A stretch of 64,000 nt of DNA from Drosophila persimilis (Eukaryota; Arthropoda; Insecta; Diptera; Drosophilidae): assembly GCF_003286085.1 (NCBI RefSeq), contig NW_020825294.1:15460501-15524500 (forward strand), in the 5' to 3' direction. The position numbers were made by a program, and so were the translations under genes. The first letter of the stretch is position 1, and every line of letters begins with the position of its first letter. Of the stretch, positions 1 through 11,045 are shown in pieces. The notes beneath the pieces were generated by a model. The model ran no database searches. It saw only the letters and a program-made list of their open reading frames with translations, and was not told where the DNA came from.

Positions 1-139
1 TTCGGCGACCTGAACTTGCCTATACATTTTGGAGATGTCAGCTGTGAGCGCAAAACGATTTAATCGAAATCGGGCAAGAGTTACGTAAAGCTCCCTCTGA
101 ATATTTGCACCCACCAACAAAGTCTCATTTAATGAGATT
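1..139 (-). pseudogene. BEL/Pao reverse transcriptase fragment
   Basis: Read on the minus strand this gives a short open stretch with the BEL/Pao RT pattern SLNETLLVGANIQREL followed by ALTADISKMYRQVQV. The aspartate in ADISKMYRQV sits where the first catalytic Asp of the RT palm lies in this superfamily. It is cut by the window edge at position 1 and by foreign sequence after about 139, so it is only a piece of pol. It continues the pol fragment to its right (581-1980) across a 440-bp insertion, which suggests one broken element, but the junction residues do not match exactly and the two parts could come from different BEL copies. Confidence 0.7.
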
Positions 140-577
140 GAAGTCTTTGTTTTGATCATAGCTCGCAAACGACGGTCAACACTTTTTCCCTTTGCTGTCT
201 CGTCACTGAAAAATCCGAAAAAGACCACGAAGACACGGTCTCTCACTGAGCAGAACACTTTTTGTCTCTTCGCTTGTGCTATGTGTTTCGGGTTTTCGGG
301 TGAGCCCGACACCCGATCGTGTCTCACAATAACAACTTAGAGAGACACTTTGGTGAAGCGAAAAATTTGCAAAATTGGCAAACGAACATTTTCGTTTTGA
401 TTTTCACGATTCATTTTAAGCTCCAATAGTCAAACCGTATAGAATTCACAAAAATTTTTCGTTTGCTCGCGGCAAGATGTTCAGTGAAGAACAGGAACAA
501 AAGAGAAGTGAAAAAATCGGTCTTTGCTTGAGCGAAGAGCGAGTTGAGCAAAAACAGATTTGATGGGGTCTTTTCAG
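140..577. repeat. Unclassified insertion; its last 120 bp recur at 21717-21836
   Basis: This stretch separates two BEL/Pao pol pieces and encodes nothing I recognise. Positions 458-577 match 21717-21836 base for base as far as I can read, both ending in GGGGTCTTTTCAG. In the second copy the 120 bp again sit inside BEL/Pao RT, so this is a mobile or recombined unit that hits the same gene. No clear terminal inverted repeats or target duplication were found. It might be an LTR fragment or a non-autonomous element. Confidence 0.55.
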
Positions 578-580
578 GTC

Positions 581-1980
581 TGGCAGCCCCACTTCAAAAC
601 GGCCCAACTCGAGCCTGCGTAGTCTGCTTAAAGTTTTGTTCACAAGCCAATTGTTCAGCTGTATATACAGGCTTCGACTTCTCTGGGACCTGTTCCAATT
701 GCCAAAAGCGCTTCACTAGAGAGTCGAGAGAGCAATGATCGCTACCAACAGCGATATTGCATACAGCATACTGCGCTGATGCCTTTTATTTTCCTGATAC
801 AATCCATCCCAACAATGTTTTCTGGATTGATGGATGTTCGGAACTTGCCTTTAATTGGCCTACACACATTAACTCAAAAAAGGTTTCTGCCCCTATCAAT
901 AAGACAACCTTAGCAGGCTTGTAAAAATGCGGGTCTGCCAGCTACAGGTTTGCTGGTATCTTCCATGGGGCGAAATTGACAACATGATCGGGTTGGTATG
1001 TGGAAATCGACCTTAATACCCAAAAATCGGAATCAAAGTTGTGAGCGTGGATACGAGATTGGACAGAAGTATGAATCTTGTGCCTTATGACGGAAGAGTT
1101 TTTTCCAACAGTTGTGATATTAAGGCACGAATCATCACGGCGGAGTCGTAAGCGCTGGGCTAGATCCTCGGATATAAAATTAATTTGGGAGCCGGAATCT
1201 AGAAGTGCCCGTGCACACTGAAATTGTCCGGACCGATCTTACACCTTTCCAACAGAAGTAACAAGAATAACTTGGTCAGCACTAGCAACGTGACTAGAAT
1301 AAGCTGTCTGAGGCTCAGACGATGACGAATGTTCTACTGGCACAGAACTAGGCCCATTTTGCTGTGGCTTTACCCCGTATCTATGAAGCAGAGTGTTATG
1401 GGGCTTAGAGCACACTCGACTCGTCTTGTACCTCGTCACTGTATGACCTGGCTTCAAACAATTTATGCACAGTCGGAGTTGCTTGGTGATGTCGAACCGT
1501 TGAAGAAAAAGAAGAGCACTAAACGATTGACAATTGCTTATGGTATGATTCCCCGCGTGCACCAGCTACATTTCGAATCAGCTCGCCTATCCGTTTTTGC
1601 ACATGAAAATGACGATTTAGTGGGTCCTTTACTTGTCTCTTGTTTAGTTGTTCCCTTATTCCGTGTTGACTCTTCGGCAGCTCGATGCTGATAGCGCCGA
1701 TTCAACTGGGCTGCGCACTCGGATCCAGTTGCTCTTCGAACCGCGACTTCGGTGTGGGATCTACTTTAGACAGCGCTATGTGAATTAGCATCGCGCTATT
1801 TATGTCTTTTTCACTTCCTAACGACTGCAGAGAGGAATAGATGGCTGATACCGTGTCAATGAGGGACCTAAGGCATGAAGCAGAAGCTTCTGTTGTGCTG
1901 GGAATGTCAAACAACCGTAGAGATCTGAAACGCCTTCACCGTTCCCAATGCATCGTCAACGAGACACGACAGTGAGTGGT
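581..1980 (-). pseudogene. BEL/Pao gag-protease-RT fragment, near-duplicate of 22174-23539
   Basis: Minus-strand coding remnants include a Cys-rich Gag zinc-knuckle region (1239-1562, CINCLKPGH) and a Gag segment at 1702-1914. The same segment, almost base for base, is at 22174-23539 inside the larger element 18801-24985. This copy carries a few indels, for example extra bases near 631-650, and lacks the 5' part of gag and the leader: at 1980 it jumps into a TA-rich stretch and an LTR. It is therefore an internally deleted relative of the 18801-24985 element. No frame is complete. Confidence 0.8.
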
Positions 1981-2004
1981 ATATATTTGTATATATATTA
2001 TATT

Positions 2005-2294
2005 TGTATATTTTTTCCGAGCTAAGCGTTATGATGACTCCGGTCCAGCGGGCTCTAGTTGCGATTTTTAATTTAAAATTTCAGGTAATTTATGAACAAA
2101 TAAAACAAGTGCTCGACTTCAAAGCATTTATTGGACTGGTCGCAGCCAGAGATCGCAATAACTCCCCGACTCCACCGCCGAGCCGATCTTGCATGCGCAG
2201 AGAGCAGTACAAGAGCGCGGCGTGTGAGAGCAAAAGCTCTGCTCACAACATCGCACACGCTGAGATAGGGTAATAAAGATCGTCTGCTGCAACA
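2005..2294 (-). repeat. LTR of the BEL/Pao family that also fills 18801-24985
   Basis: The same 290-bp sequence occurs three times: here, at 18801-19090 and at 24696-24985. On the plus strand it runs from TGTATATTTTTTCCGAG to CTGCTGCAACA, so on the minus strand it starts TGTTGCAG and ends TATACA, as expected for an LTR. It holds AATAAA on the minus strand (in CCAATAAATGC), a likely polyadenylation signal. The left boundary is uncertain because TA-rich sequence precedes it. Here it lies beside a truncated gag, consistent with a 5' LTR of a deleted element. Confidence 0.8.
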
Positions 2295-2560
2295 GCCCTC
2301 ATACCGTCTATAAAACCATTGATTTTGCATCTCTCTGGGTTGGTGCAGCATTGTAAGCCAGTCGTAGGATCCGCGATATGTCTATCGCGAACTCTTGAAG
2401 CGACTCTCTGTAACGATCTACCCTGACCTTCAGCTCCAAGCTATGAACTTTTCGCATGTGGTCACCTCCATATCGCCTTAACAGCCTTGAAATTCAATTT
2501 ACCTGCGTCGAGAATCGATTTCTGCACATCAGTAGAAAAACCCTTCAACCAAAGCGCCAT
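2295..2560 (-). pseudogene. Possible gypsy-type gag fragment
   Basis: On the minus strand an ATG at about 2560 opens a short frame (MALWLKGFSTDVQKSIL) that breaks at a stop. A shifted frame then gives YRESLQEFAIDISRILRLAY, which has the look of a Ty3/gypsy Gag core helix region. Sequence stops resembling Gag at the LTR at 2294, so the LTR-bearing BEL element probably inserted here or recombined here. Assignment to gypsy gag is by pattern only. Confidence 0.4.
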
Positions 2561-3419
2561 ACTTAACATTATTAAATTAAATATTTAACTAATTAAGTTA
2601 ATATAGTGATAGTTTCTTAACAGAATACATTTTCATAGATTATTGTTCGTTTTCAGAGATGGCGTTGGAGATGGTCAACTAAGTACGTGCTCTAGGTACG
2701 AAATTCCGCAATTTGCCTCTATTTGCGATAATCGTATAAAATTGACATTTATCGTAGTTCAAAAACGCGTTAATACTCGGATTTTTTCGGTAAGATACCA
2801 GTACTACTTAAATATGCTAAAATAGTTTTGCGTTTAGTTATTTTCACTGATATAACGTTAATAGAAGAAGAATCTCTATCAGGATTTAATGCCCCGAAAA
2901 TATTATGTCTCAAATGTCACTGCTGTAGTATTTACTAAATCTAAAAACATTAGATAGATAATCATTTGAAACGCAACCAAAAACCAGGGGTAACGTGATA
3001 TTCGGTACACAGTCAGTATATATGTGAGCTTATTTATATATGATATTATTTATGAAATTTATGTAATATTTAAAAAAAATGACTGTTTGCAAGGGGGCGG
3101 ATCGAGACGTTGCTATCCAGCGTCGAATTGCAGTATGTATACAAATGAAGAAGTCAGAATGGTTCCAATAAATGTGTTCCATGTATTTTCGTATATGTGC
3201 GAATATATGCATGACGGGGCAGGTTGTAGCGGGGGTGGAATCGAAACTTATTCTAGCTTACATGCTATGACAACGGTAAACGACGTGCGGATCGTAAGAG
3301 CGTACAGAACCGACAGAGTGAGAGCTAGGCAGAGGGCGATCTAACTGGCTGTTAACTGAGCGCGGTACCCAGCAGCGATAACAGGCTGGTAGCCTGGGGT
3401 GCTAACATCGCGGTTGCCC
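2561..3419. other. No gene recognised; AT-rich intergenic or old repeat DNA
   Basis: About 860 bp, AT-rich on the left and more mixed toward 3100-3400. Short frames on both strands carry no known motif. A short imperfect stem (GATAACAGG and CCCTGTTAC, about 3377-3425) lies at the right edge. It may contain LTR or leader sequence of the adjacent Gag fragment, but nothing supports a specific call. Confidence 0.4.
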
Positions 3420-4060
3420 TGTTACAGCTGCTTCCCTGAATTTTTATAGATCGCAGTAAAAAGGTCTCGGAACGAAGGCCAGCGGACGTAATCCCCAGCG
3501 AAAACTTCTATGTCGCTTGGGGGAGTCTGCAGCTGCCGTGGAAATCTGGCTGTGCGGAAGGACGGACTGCTGGTTGTTGGAGCTGATCAGTGAGATCAGC
3601 AAAGCACTGTACATACACCGTAAAGCAGTCATCGAATTTCGATTGAAGGTCCGCTTCAGACTGCGAACCCTCTTCAGCCACAAATGCGAAACAATTCTTA
3701 TGCTCTATCTCAACTTCCGCCCACATGCTTCGGATTTGGTCCAGGCCGTGGAAGGCGAAGCGGATGGAGTTCGGGGATCCGGAAGGTTTATTCGCTCTCC
3801 GAAATGCGTAAGTACGGCAGTTGCGGCGGATTGAGCCATTGTGTGGGAGTGTCGAGAGCAGCTTACACTGCTTTGCGTACGCGCTGGCACCTTAAGCGGG
3901 ACAGGCGACGGGAACAGGACCGATTTTGTCTTCGCAACAGCGGAACTTGTGGTGGGCCCTGGAGTACCTGGGTACTTCACTTTGCGAGTCACCCAGGTGG
4001 CCGCTTCTGGGGCGGAAGAGCTGCTTGGGCTTTTGTTACCTGGAGAGGTCACCGGTAAAA
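3420..4060 (-). pseudogene. BEL/Pao Gag N-terminal fragment
   Basis: Minus-strand frames join into a BEL-type Gag start: MAQSAATAVLTHFGERINLP (from about 3838), then a helical stretch AEVEIEHKNCFAFVAEEGSQ, a polar segment, and finally EVFAGDYVRWPSFRDLF, which matches the BEL Gag signature (proline-rich lead, F-x-G-D/N-Y, W-x-x-F-x-D-x-F). Several frameshifts separate these pieces. An upstream extension on the same strand (3840-4052) is Pro/Ser-rich and may be leader. Pol is absent, so this is an isolated 5' piece. Confidence 0.65.
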
Positions 4061-4690
4061 GTTGTTTTTTCTCCTCGCGACCTGGTAGAGTACATACGGA
4101 TACCCCAACAAGAGCAGAAAGAAATATTTATTTTTCAAAGCCACTACTATCGTAATAAACCGGAAGGTCTCGAGCTTTTGCTGGAATGCACTTATTGGAT
4201 CAACTTGGAATGTTTACGTTTACTGCTGAAGAGCTGAGGAGAGGAACGGTCACACTGACTATGGAAATATTCGAAAATATTGTCAGTATGGTGTTCCTCC
4301 GTTTAGCTTTGCAACGAATTAGGTAGTGGGATGTTGACTGCTGTATGTGTGATGGAAGCCTATCGGAAAAAATAACAAGAAAATACACTTGGTATTTGGC
4401 ACTCGGGTGCATTCAATGGATGTTGAACCGAAAAACTAGTTAAACAGTTATAAACTGTGGATTTTCGATTAACTTTGTCAAACCTTTTGATATTTGTTTC
4501 GCGATTTAATAAAGCTACTATCGGTGTTGATAGTGATCGATAGGTCGCCCAGCCCTAGGCTTACGGGTGGTTTACGTCGGCTTTGATGAAAGGCTGCTGG
4601 CGATCGGTGTTGCATTACATGAGGGAGCTAGGAATGTGAGACTCCATGGTTTTATGCTTAGCTTTAATTGTTCCTCATGAGTGGCATGAT
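4061..4690. other. No gene recognised; likely retroelement leader or old repeat
   Basis: About 630 bp with no convincing coding frame. It lies 5' (minus strand sense) of the BEL Gag fragment and 3' of the Tc1-like transposase. A stretch near 4518-4560 has short ATCGATAG-type palindromes. I found no terminal repeats that would define an element. Confidence 0.35.
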
Positions 4691-4694
4691 TCTA

Positions 4695-5579
4695 GGGAAT
4701 CGACCTCTTGAGAGTGGCCTGATGGATGGCGTGGATGTATTTTTAGCCACTCCTCGTTCCACAGAATCAAATTACTTTTTGAGGTAGGGCGTCGTTTGGC
4801 CACCCTTTTCTTTAACAAGGGGGGGACGTGTCAATCACTTTGTTGCAATTGTAAAGTAGCCAAGTGCGGCAAAGGAATGATTTGTGCTTTGGATCATTGT
4901 CCTGGTACAGCTTGTATTTGAGTTTGCTGGTGTTCTGTGGATCAACGTAGCCAAAAATGTCCAAATAAAATTCTTTTGTCATAATGTCATTGAAAATGCG
5001 CAGCTCTCCAACACCTTTGGAAGAAATACAGCCCCAAACCATCACTGAAAGCTTGCCAAATTTCACAGTGGGCACAATGTTCTTTGACTGGAGGGCTGTA
5101 TTCGGCTTACGCCAAACTTTTCCAGGCCCATCATTATAATACAGCATGATCTTGGTTTCGTCACAAAAAATCACGTCGTCCCAGTACTCGAGAGGCTTGT
5201 CAACATTATATATCGCAAAGTTTAAGCGTTTCTCAATATTAGCTGTGGACAGCAACGGCTTCTTCCTTGCCACGTGTGAGGAGTATCTGTGGACATTTAA
5301 AACTTTTCGCACAGTCTCAGGGCAAACGGTCTTGTTTAGATTAATTTTTATATCATTGACCTGAGGCTCTGAGGGTTGTTTGTGGCTTATTTTCCACGGT
5401 TTTCAATATTTTCGAGTAATCCCGCCGAGCCTATTTTCTTTTTCCGCACGTTTAATAATATTAAAGACTGTTCTCAACTTAATATTGAACATCTTGGCCA
5501 ACTCTTTAGCTGTCTTTCTTTTGCCATAATTAAAATATACCAATTGTATCAGATTATCTTCTGTTCGTTTACCGGGCAT
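4695..5579 (-). pseudogene. Tc1-like (IS630-Tc1-mariner) transposase, frameshifted
   Basis: The N-terminal frame starts MPGKRTEDN at 5579 and reads a helix-turn-helix domain (KTAKELAKMFNIKLRTVFNI) typical of Tc1 paired-like DNA-binding regions. After a break, 4812-5312 gives the catalytic part: WDDVIFCDETKIML with the first Asp, VMVWGCISSKGVG, and YQDNDPKHKS with the second Asp. The end of the domain is shifted; LWNEEWLKIHP appears in another frame at 4695-4800, where the third acidic residue would lie. A working protein would be about 340 residues; this copy cannot make one. Confidence 0.85.
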
Positions 5580-5734
5580 TGCTAAAACTTCAAATAACAC
5601 AAGAAACTGAACTGAATGCAAGAAAATTTGTAAACGAATGACTGCAAAGAAGACTTAAGAAAAGCACGCGGCTGATCGTTTTTGATTTTGATGTCCCGTT
5701 TGTTTTTCCTTCGTCTTCTTTCAATCAGTGTTTA

Positions 5735-5972
5735 CATATTGCAAAGAATTAATAGACAGAGTCATACATGCCGCTTTTTTGTTTTTTTTTTAATTTCTTT
5801 ACCGTTTGTCTTGGAATTTTGCCCTTTTTTCCGTCATACCTACAGCTTAAACACATTTTGATAACAGTTAATAAAAAAAATTCTCCAAACTTATGCCTTT
5901 ACTCATATTTTCCATGTTGAAGTCAAACTTATGTGCCTTTTTACATTTTGCAAACAATTAATAGACATACTG
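5735..5972. repeat. Two direct ~28-bp repeats, candidate Tc1 terminal repeat units
   Basis: ATTGCAAAGAATTAATAGAC (5737 on) and TTTGCAAACAATTAATAGAC (5946 on) lie about 208 bp apart, outside the start of the transposase gene. Some Tc1-like elements carry direct repeats inside long terminal inverted repeats where transposase binds. I could not find the matching inverted copy on the other side of the gene, so this is tentative. Confidence 0.35.
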
Positions 5973-6199
5973 TTCTTGTTGTTAGCCTTGTGGTTTATAA
6001 TAACTCATAATTACGAATAAAGTGTTCACAATATTATTCCAAATAACCCGAAATCTTATTATTACTTATATATGTACATTTTTTGTTAAATTTTTTTATT
6101 TTTTTTTTATCTTTTTTTTATTTTTTTTTTAATTATGGTTGATCAGACCGTTATCATAAAACATTTTTGTTTTTTTTTTATTTTTATTTATTATCCATG
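5973..6199. other. T-rich low-complexity stretch
   Basis: Long T and T/A runs (6085-6135, 6160-6195) dominate. No coding frame. On the minus strand this is an A/T-rich trailer following the gypsy integrase end at 6200, so it may be its 3' noncoding region. Confidence 0.4.
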
Positions 6200-6640
6200 T
6201 TTAACCTATCTTTATGAACTTGTTGTGCTTTATTATTACATTGTTATTGGTTTCTATTCTTATGACCTTAAATGGTCCTATATAAACTGGTTCTAAATTG
6301 TGACCAGTCTCGTTTTTAAACAAAACTTGGTCTCCTAATTTTAGCTTAAAATCTAAAACTTTATGATCATAAAATTTCTTTTGCTTAGCTTTATTTTCTT
6401 TTAAAACTATTCTCGCTCTTTTATAAGCGGTTTCTAATCTAAATTTAACCTCTCTAGCGTAATCAGCTATTAAATTGAATCGGTAGGTTATATTGTTTAC
6501 CGAATAAAAGTTCGTATTGCTTTCTTTGGGACAAGAAGTATTGGGCCATTGTATTCTGATACGGAAGGTTCTAATATTTTATCCGAGATGAGTTTTGTGA
6601 CTTGTTTGTTAGCTCCTCTTTGTTAGTATGAGGTATTATG
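6200..6640 (-). pseudogene. Ty3/gypsy pol scrap: RT start fused to integrase C-terminus
   Basis: Minus-strand reading first gives an RT N-terminal motif (ILEPSVSEYNGPILLVPKK, about 6535-6610) and then, without the rest of RT and RNase H, an integrase end: YELLFGKQYNLPIQFN, LGDQVLFKNETGHNLEP and YIGPFKVIRIETNNNVIIKH. The last part is the SH3-like C-terminal segment of gypsy integrases. An internal deletion of about 2 kb explains the join. It abuts a DINE-1 at 6648. Confidence 0.75.
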
Positions 6641-6647
6641 TATTTAT

Positions 6648-7215
6648 ACCCGATACTCAAAATGAGTATTGGGGTATATTAGTTTTGTGGTAAAAGTGGA
6701 TGAGTGTAACGTCCAGAAGGAATCGTTTCCGACCCCATAAAGTATATACATTAGTCAAATCGATTGAGCCCTGTGTGTCTGTCCGTCCGTCTGACCGTCT
6801 GTCCGTCCGTCCGTCCGTCCGTCTGTCCGTCCGTCCGTCCGTCCGTCCGTCCGTCTGTCCGTCCTTATTAGCGCCTAGTGCTCAAAGACTATAAGAGCTA
6901 GAGCAACGATGTTTTGGATCCAGACTTCTGTGATATTTCACTGCTACAAGAATATTTTAAAACTTTGCCCCGCCCACTTCCGCCCCCACAAAGGGCGAAA
7001 ATCTGTGGCATCCACAATTTCGACGATACGAAAAAACTAAAAGCGCAGAATCGTAGTAGATGACTATATCTTCTAGAATCAATAAAACAATTTCATTCTT
7101 TCTCGCTCTGTCTCTCTCTAACACACAGGTTTCATGGTCGGTTTTGCCAATTGCAAAATACGAGTTTAAGGATCTCAGAACCTATAAGAGCTAGAGCAAC
7201 CAAATTTTTTTTGGA
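6648..7215 (+). mobile_element. DINE-1/INE-1 element, 3'-truncated
   Basis: Starts at TATACCCGATACTCAAAATG with its short stem (ATACTC/GAGTAT), then GTCCAGAAGGAATCGTTTCC, ACCCCATAAAGTATATACAT, a (GTCC/GTCT)n tract at 6778-6862 and two internal ~150-bp repeats ending GGGCGAAAATCTGTGGCATC. These are the hallmarks of the non-autonomous Helentron-type DINE-1 family of Drosophila. The 3' subterminal repeat and hairpin are missing. It encodes no protein; movement would depend on a Rep/helicase elsewhere. Confidence 0.85.
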
Positions 7216-7514
7216 CGTTGACATGCAATGACTGCATCTTTCAAGAGGCGATGCAGTTACTGCACCATCAAGTGGCCCGTGTGATACCAGCAGAAGGCTG
7301 TTACGCGCGGATCCCAGGCAAAACGCAGCCCTCCTCCCGCCCAACCGACCGAGGGGCGCTGCCGCATGACGCGCGTTGCGTAGCCGAACCAAACGCGAAC
7401 ATGCAAGAAAGATAGCTATTAGACTAACATTCGAGGAAAATTAGCACTAAACTTACTAAGAAACTAAGCATGCAATCAAAATACAAATACCACTACAGTT
7501 ACTAATTAATAGAA
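7216..7514. other. Unassigned GC-rich stretch and likely CR1 3' UTR
   Basis: 7218-7400 is GC-richer than its neighbours, with near-inverted GACTGCATC / GATGCAGTTAC motifs; 7400-7514 is AT-rich and lies downstream (minus strand) of the CR1 reading frame. No gene recognised. Confidence 0.35.
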
Positions 7515-10135
7515 AGGTGTGTAAGGATTAATAATTTAATAAGAGGAAGAGAATTAGTGTTGGATATAATATGGTAGAGGGAATTATAATCCGAGCATAA
7601 GACCTTAAACGGTTCATGCAAGGAATAATTCGATCTACAAAGTGGAAGTCTAATAGTCTAATAGGAATCGTGAAGATCAGGGCTGTCTATGTCACCCCTG
7701 ATCAAGTTGTGCATAAATATCACACCAAGCATTTTTCTACGGTTAACTAAGGATGGGAGGTTTACTTATAGTAGTCTACTAGAGTAAGATGGGAGTCTTA
7801 CACCCGCATCCCAGTTAAGGCCCCGCAGAGCAAAGCGTAAAAAGTTTTTCTGTACTGATTCTATACGGTCCTGGTGTTCTTTGTACTGAGGGCACCATAC
7901 ACAGGAGCCGGACGAACTAGCGTAGTATAGAGAGTCTTTGTTATAATGGGGTCGTCCAATTCCTTTGACCACCTCTTTATAAACCCAAGCACGCCCATGG
8001 CCTTATTTACCATGGTAGAAATGTGTTCGGAAAACTTTAACTTGGGGTCTAACATAACACCCAGATCATCCACCAGGGTAATTCTCTCAAGAGAACCACC
8101 AAATAGGGTGTAGGGAGCCAACAAAGGGCTAGAACGATGAAATGTCATAGCTTTGCATTTCGAGGCATTAAGGTGTAACAAGTTTGCACAACAACATGAC
8201 TGAAAGCTATTGAGATCGGATTGCAAGCGAGAATGAAATGAAATGTCCTTGCACTGGACACAGAGTTTAACATCATCCGCATACATAAGTACTCGAGAGT
8301 ATGTTAATACTGAAGGCAAGTCATTAATAAAGAGAGTGAAGAGTAAGGGGCCTAGATGGCTGCCTTGTGGTACTCCCGAAGAAACCTTTACTGGTAAATA
8401 GAGGGAGTTTTTGAAGAGGACTCTTTGAGACCTAGAACAGAGATAGCTAGAAATCCATCTCAGGAGGTTGGGCGGAAACCCTAAAAGGTCAAGTCTATGC
8501 GCTAAGTGGGAATCGTTTACAGAGTCGAATGCTTTACTAAAGTCGGTGTAAATAACATCCGTCTGTAAGTTACCTTACAAGCCTTTAATAATGAAAGAGG
8601 TAAACTCTAACAAGTTCGTGGTGGTTGATCGCCGCCTTATAAATCCATGCTGAGTTTGAGTTCTAAGTGACTTGCAGAGATGTTGCAAGTGTGGAGTTAA
8701 AACCTTCTCAAACATTTTGGGAATAGCGGATAACTTTCCTATACCTCTATAATTTTTTGCATCAGACACAATAACGTGGGAGGCAAATGCAACACTATCC
8801 CGGAAAAGAATGCTGAGCTTACTACGCAAGCCTCTTACATTCTGATAGGTTACTAAAAGAGGAGTTAGTTTTTTGGAAGGGTGGAAGCAAGACGGGTAGT
8901 TGAGGAAGAGGAAGTTGAAGTTGAGGGTGGCACACTGGAAAGATTTGGAAGGGATATGGGGGCCTATTCTTCTTCTTAGCCTTTAACTCCTTCACCACCA
9001 AATTCTCCGGCCAAAATTTGGCGGAGCAAATGGTGTCAAATTGAGTTGGGGAGATGCTTATCTTAAACGAGGCTATCTCCCTGGCGTAAGAGAAGTTAAA
9101 TTTCTCCACCTTTAAACCCACGGCTTTTATTTTGCTTTGAATAAAAGCAATTACATCATTAGATGTGAGGTCAGGGGCCAGCCGTGAAACAAAAACTTTT
9201 CGTTTTGGTGGGACTCCCACCAGTGGTTTAGTCACCACAGATCTATTACCTGTGGTGGCAATATCCGGAGGTCCGGAACGTCTATTTACTGGTGGGATCG
9301 GGATAGACGGAACAACTAGCGAACTTGCGGACACCACGAACACGGACACGGACGCTGCAGACGTACTTGGCTGCACATTCTCCGAGGCGATGAATTCGTC
9401 TACCGAATCTGCATCGCCAGCAGCTGTCGTTGCCCTTGGAGTGGCAAACGAGATCAACTGCTGCACACTTGAGTGGTCGGAGTCAGTTTTTCGGCGGCGC
9501 ACGGCTGAGTGACGGTTGGCACTTGCAGATCCCGCGGATTGACCTTTTTGCGCCTCGGAGACTCATTCAGCAGTTTTAAACCGCTAAACTGAGCCTCCAT
9601 GGCTAGGAGCCGATCGTATTGGTTTTAAAAACCAACGGTCAGCTCCTTAAAGCCACTTCGCGTCTGCCTCATAAAAGCTGCCTCTCCACCGCACGGCATG
9701 CCTCGCAACTGTAATGCAAGCCATTACGTTTGGCTATAGCATCACTCACGAGGCCAGAAAATCCAGCGCATTTTGCGTGCACTACGCTGTCGCAGAGCCA
9801 GCAGGGGACATTCGGCTGATCGTGGGTGATCTGCTTCTTACAGGTTTTTTTTTGGCACAGACCACAGCGTATTCCATTTTATTATTTATTTATTAACTAT
9901 TATTTGCAAAACAAATTGGTATCAGTCCAATGTGCCAGACAACGCTCAAAACGGAATTGGTAAAAAAAAGAGAGCAGAGTGGAGAGCGGTTATAGCGAGA
10001 GCTACTAAGCAGAGAGGGCTATTGCTCAGAATGTTTAAAGAGCGAGAGAGAAAGAACAGTTATTGAAGTTGAGGTGATAGCGAGAGAGTGATAAAACAAC
10101 AAAAGCTACCAGACGAGAGCGGACTGCAATGAAAA
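7515..10135 (-). pseudogene. CR1-clade non-LTR retrotransposon, copy A (endonuclease deleted)
   Basis: Order on the minus strand: ORF1 with a PHD-like Cys/His segment (about 9650-9855) and a Ser/Thr-rich region with RNA-binding-like end (8822-9502, KVFVSRLAPDLTSNDVIAFI), then ORF2. The endonuclease is almost all missing: ILFRDSVAFASHVIV joins directly to RT (AIPKMFEKVLTPHLQ) at about 8770. RT follows with MYADDVKLCVQC (8240-8290) and the tail LINLPSLVNRRKMLGVIF to about 7515. It is nearly identical to copy B (31567-35043), including shared frameshifts in ORF1, so both derive from one already damaged source. Confidence 0.85.
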
Positions 10136-10141
10136 AGTGGT

Positions 10142-10817
10142 GACTGGTAAAAGTGGATGTGTGTAACGTCCAGAAGGAATCGTTTCCGACCCCATAAATT
10201 ATATATATTTTTGATCAGCGTTAATAGCCGAGTCGATTGATCCTGGTCTGTCTGCCCTATCAGCGCCTAGTGCTCAAAGATTGTAAGGGCTAGAGCAACG
10301 ATGTTTGGGATCCAGACTTCTGTGATATGTCATTGCTACAAGAATATTTCAAAACTTCGCCCCGCCCACTTCCGCCCCCACAAAGGGCGAAAATCTGTGG
10401 CATCCACAATTTTAAAGATACGAGAAAACCAAAAACGCAGAATCGTAGAGAATGACCATATCTTTTAGACTGCGGAATCTGAATTGGATCGTATTTTTAT
10501 AGCCAGCATCAAGAAAACAATTTCATTTTTTGTCGCACTGTCTCTCTCTAACACACATGTAGCATAGCCGGCTTTGCTTAGCGTAAAACATTAGCGCCTA
10601 GATCTCAGAGACTATAAAAGCTTGAGCAACCAAATTTTTGATCCACACTCCTGTGATATCGGACCTTGACGAGCTCGTTTCAAAATTTCGCCACACCCCC
10701 TTCCACCCCAGCAAAGGACGAAAATCGGGGGGTATCCACAAATCTCAGAGACTATTAACGCTAGAGTAACCAAATTTGGTATCCACACTCCTGTTAGATC
10801 TCACTATAAAACGTATA
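10142..10817 (+). mobile_element. DINE-1/INE-1 element, truncated at both ends
   Basis: Begins at GGTAAAAGTGGATGTGTGTA, lacking the first 50 or so bases, and includes GTCCAGAAGGAATCGTTTCC, AGCCGAGTCGATTGATCC, a very short GTCY tract and the three internal repeats with CACCCCCTTCC-type motifs. It ends at CACTATAAAACG next to gypsy integrase sequence (10818), so the terminal hairpin is absent. The right boundary marks the place where it cut or replaced part of the host gypsy integrase. Confidence 0.85.
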
Positions 10818-10912
10818 TATCACTACATCCCAATGTATACCCTTTTCTGGTTCTACTAATTTCGCTATCATTGGCCCAAGGCTTCTATTGACTCTTTCCA
10901 CCTGACCATTTG
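10818..10912 (-). pseudogene. Gypsy integrase segment, continuation of 16395-18780
   Basis: The minus strand reads NGQVERVNRSLGPMIAKLVE and then HWDVVIY, the conserved end of a retroviral-type integrase core. Across the BEL/Pao insertion the other half ends TGSPQEN at 16395, so the two halves join to the usual SPQ-x-NGQVER pattern. ATTT is present on both sides of the insertion (10908-10911 and 16395-16398). Confidence 0.85.
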
Positions 10913-11045
10913 TGTTAAGCTATTAAGCGTTTTTAATAACTGTTGCAATTTGAAGTTAATGAAAGTCGAGAGGCTGTTGATAATTCACAATTTATTTGCA
11001 TATGTAAACCAACTTATCGCGTATGTACATATGGGGATGATTGGA
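10913..11045 (-). repeat. 3' LTR of BEL C, truncated
   Basis: Plus-strand start TGTTAAGCTATTAAGCG matches the 5' LTR start at 15923 (TGTTAAGCTGTTAAGCG), and the match runs about 130 bp to GATGATTG. Beyond this it runs into integrase C-terminal code, so about 340 bp of the LTR and the polypurine region are deleted. Confidence 0.85.

Noticed and set aside
3024..3344. 106-codon plus-strand frame as a host gene
   Set aside because: No domain, low-complexity composition and no splice or promoter support; overlaps an equally open minus-strand frame.
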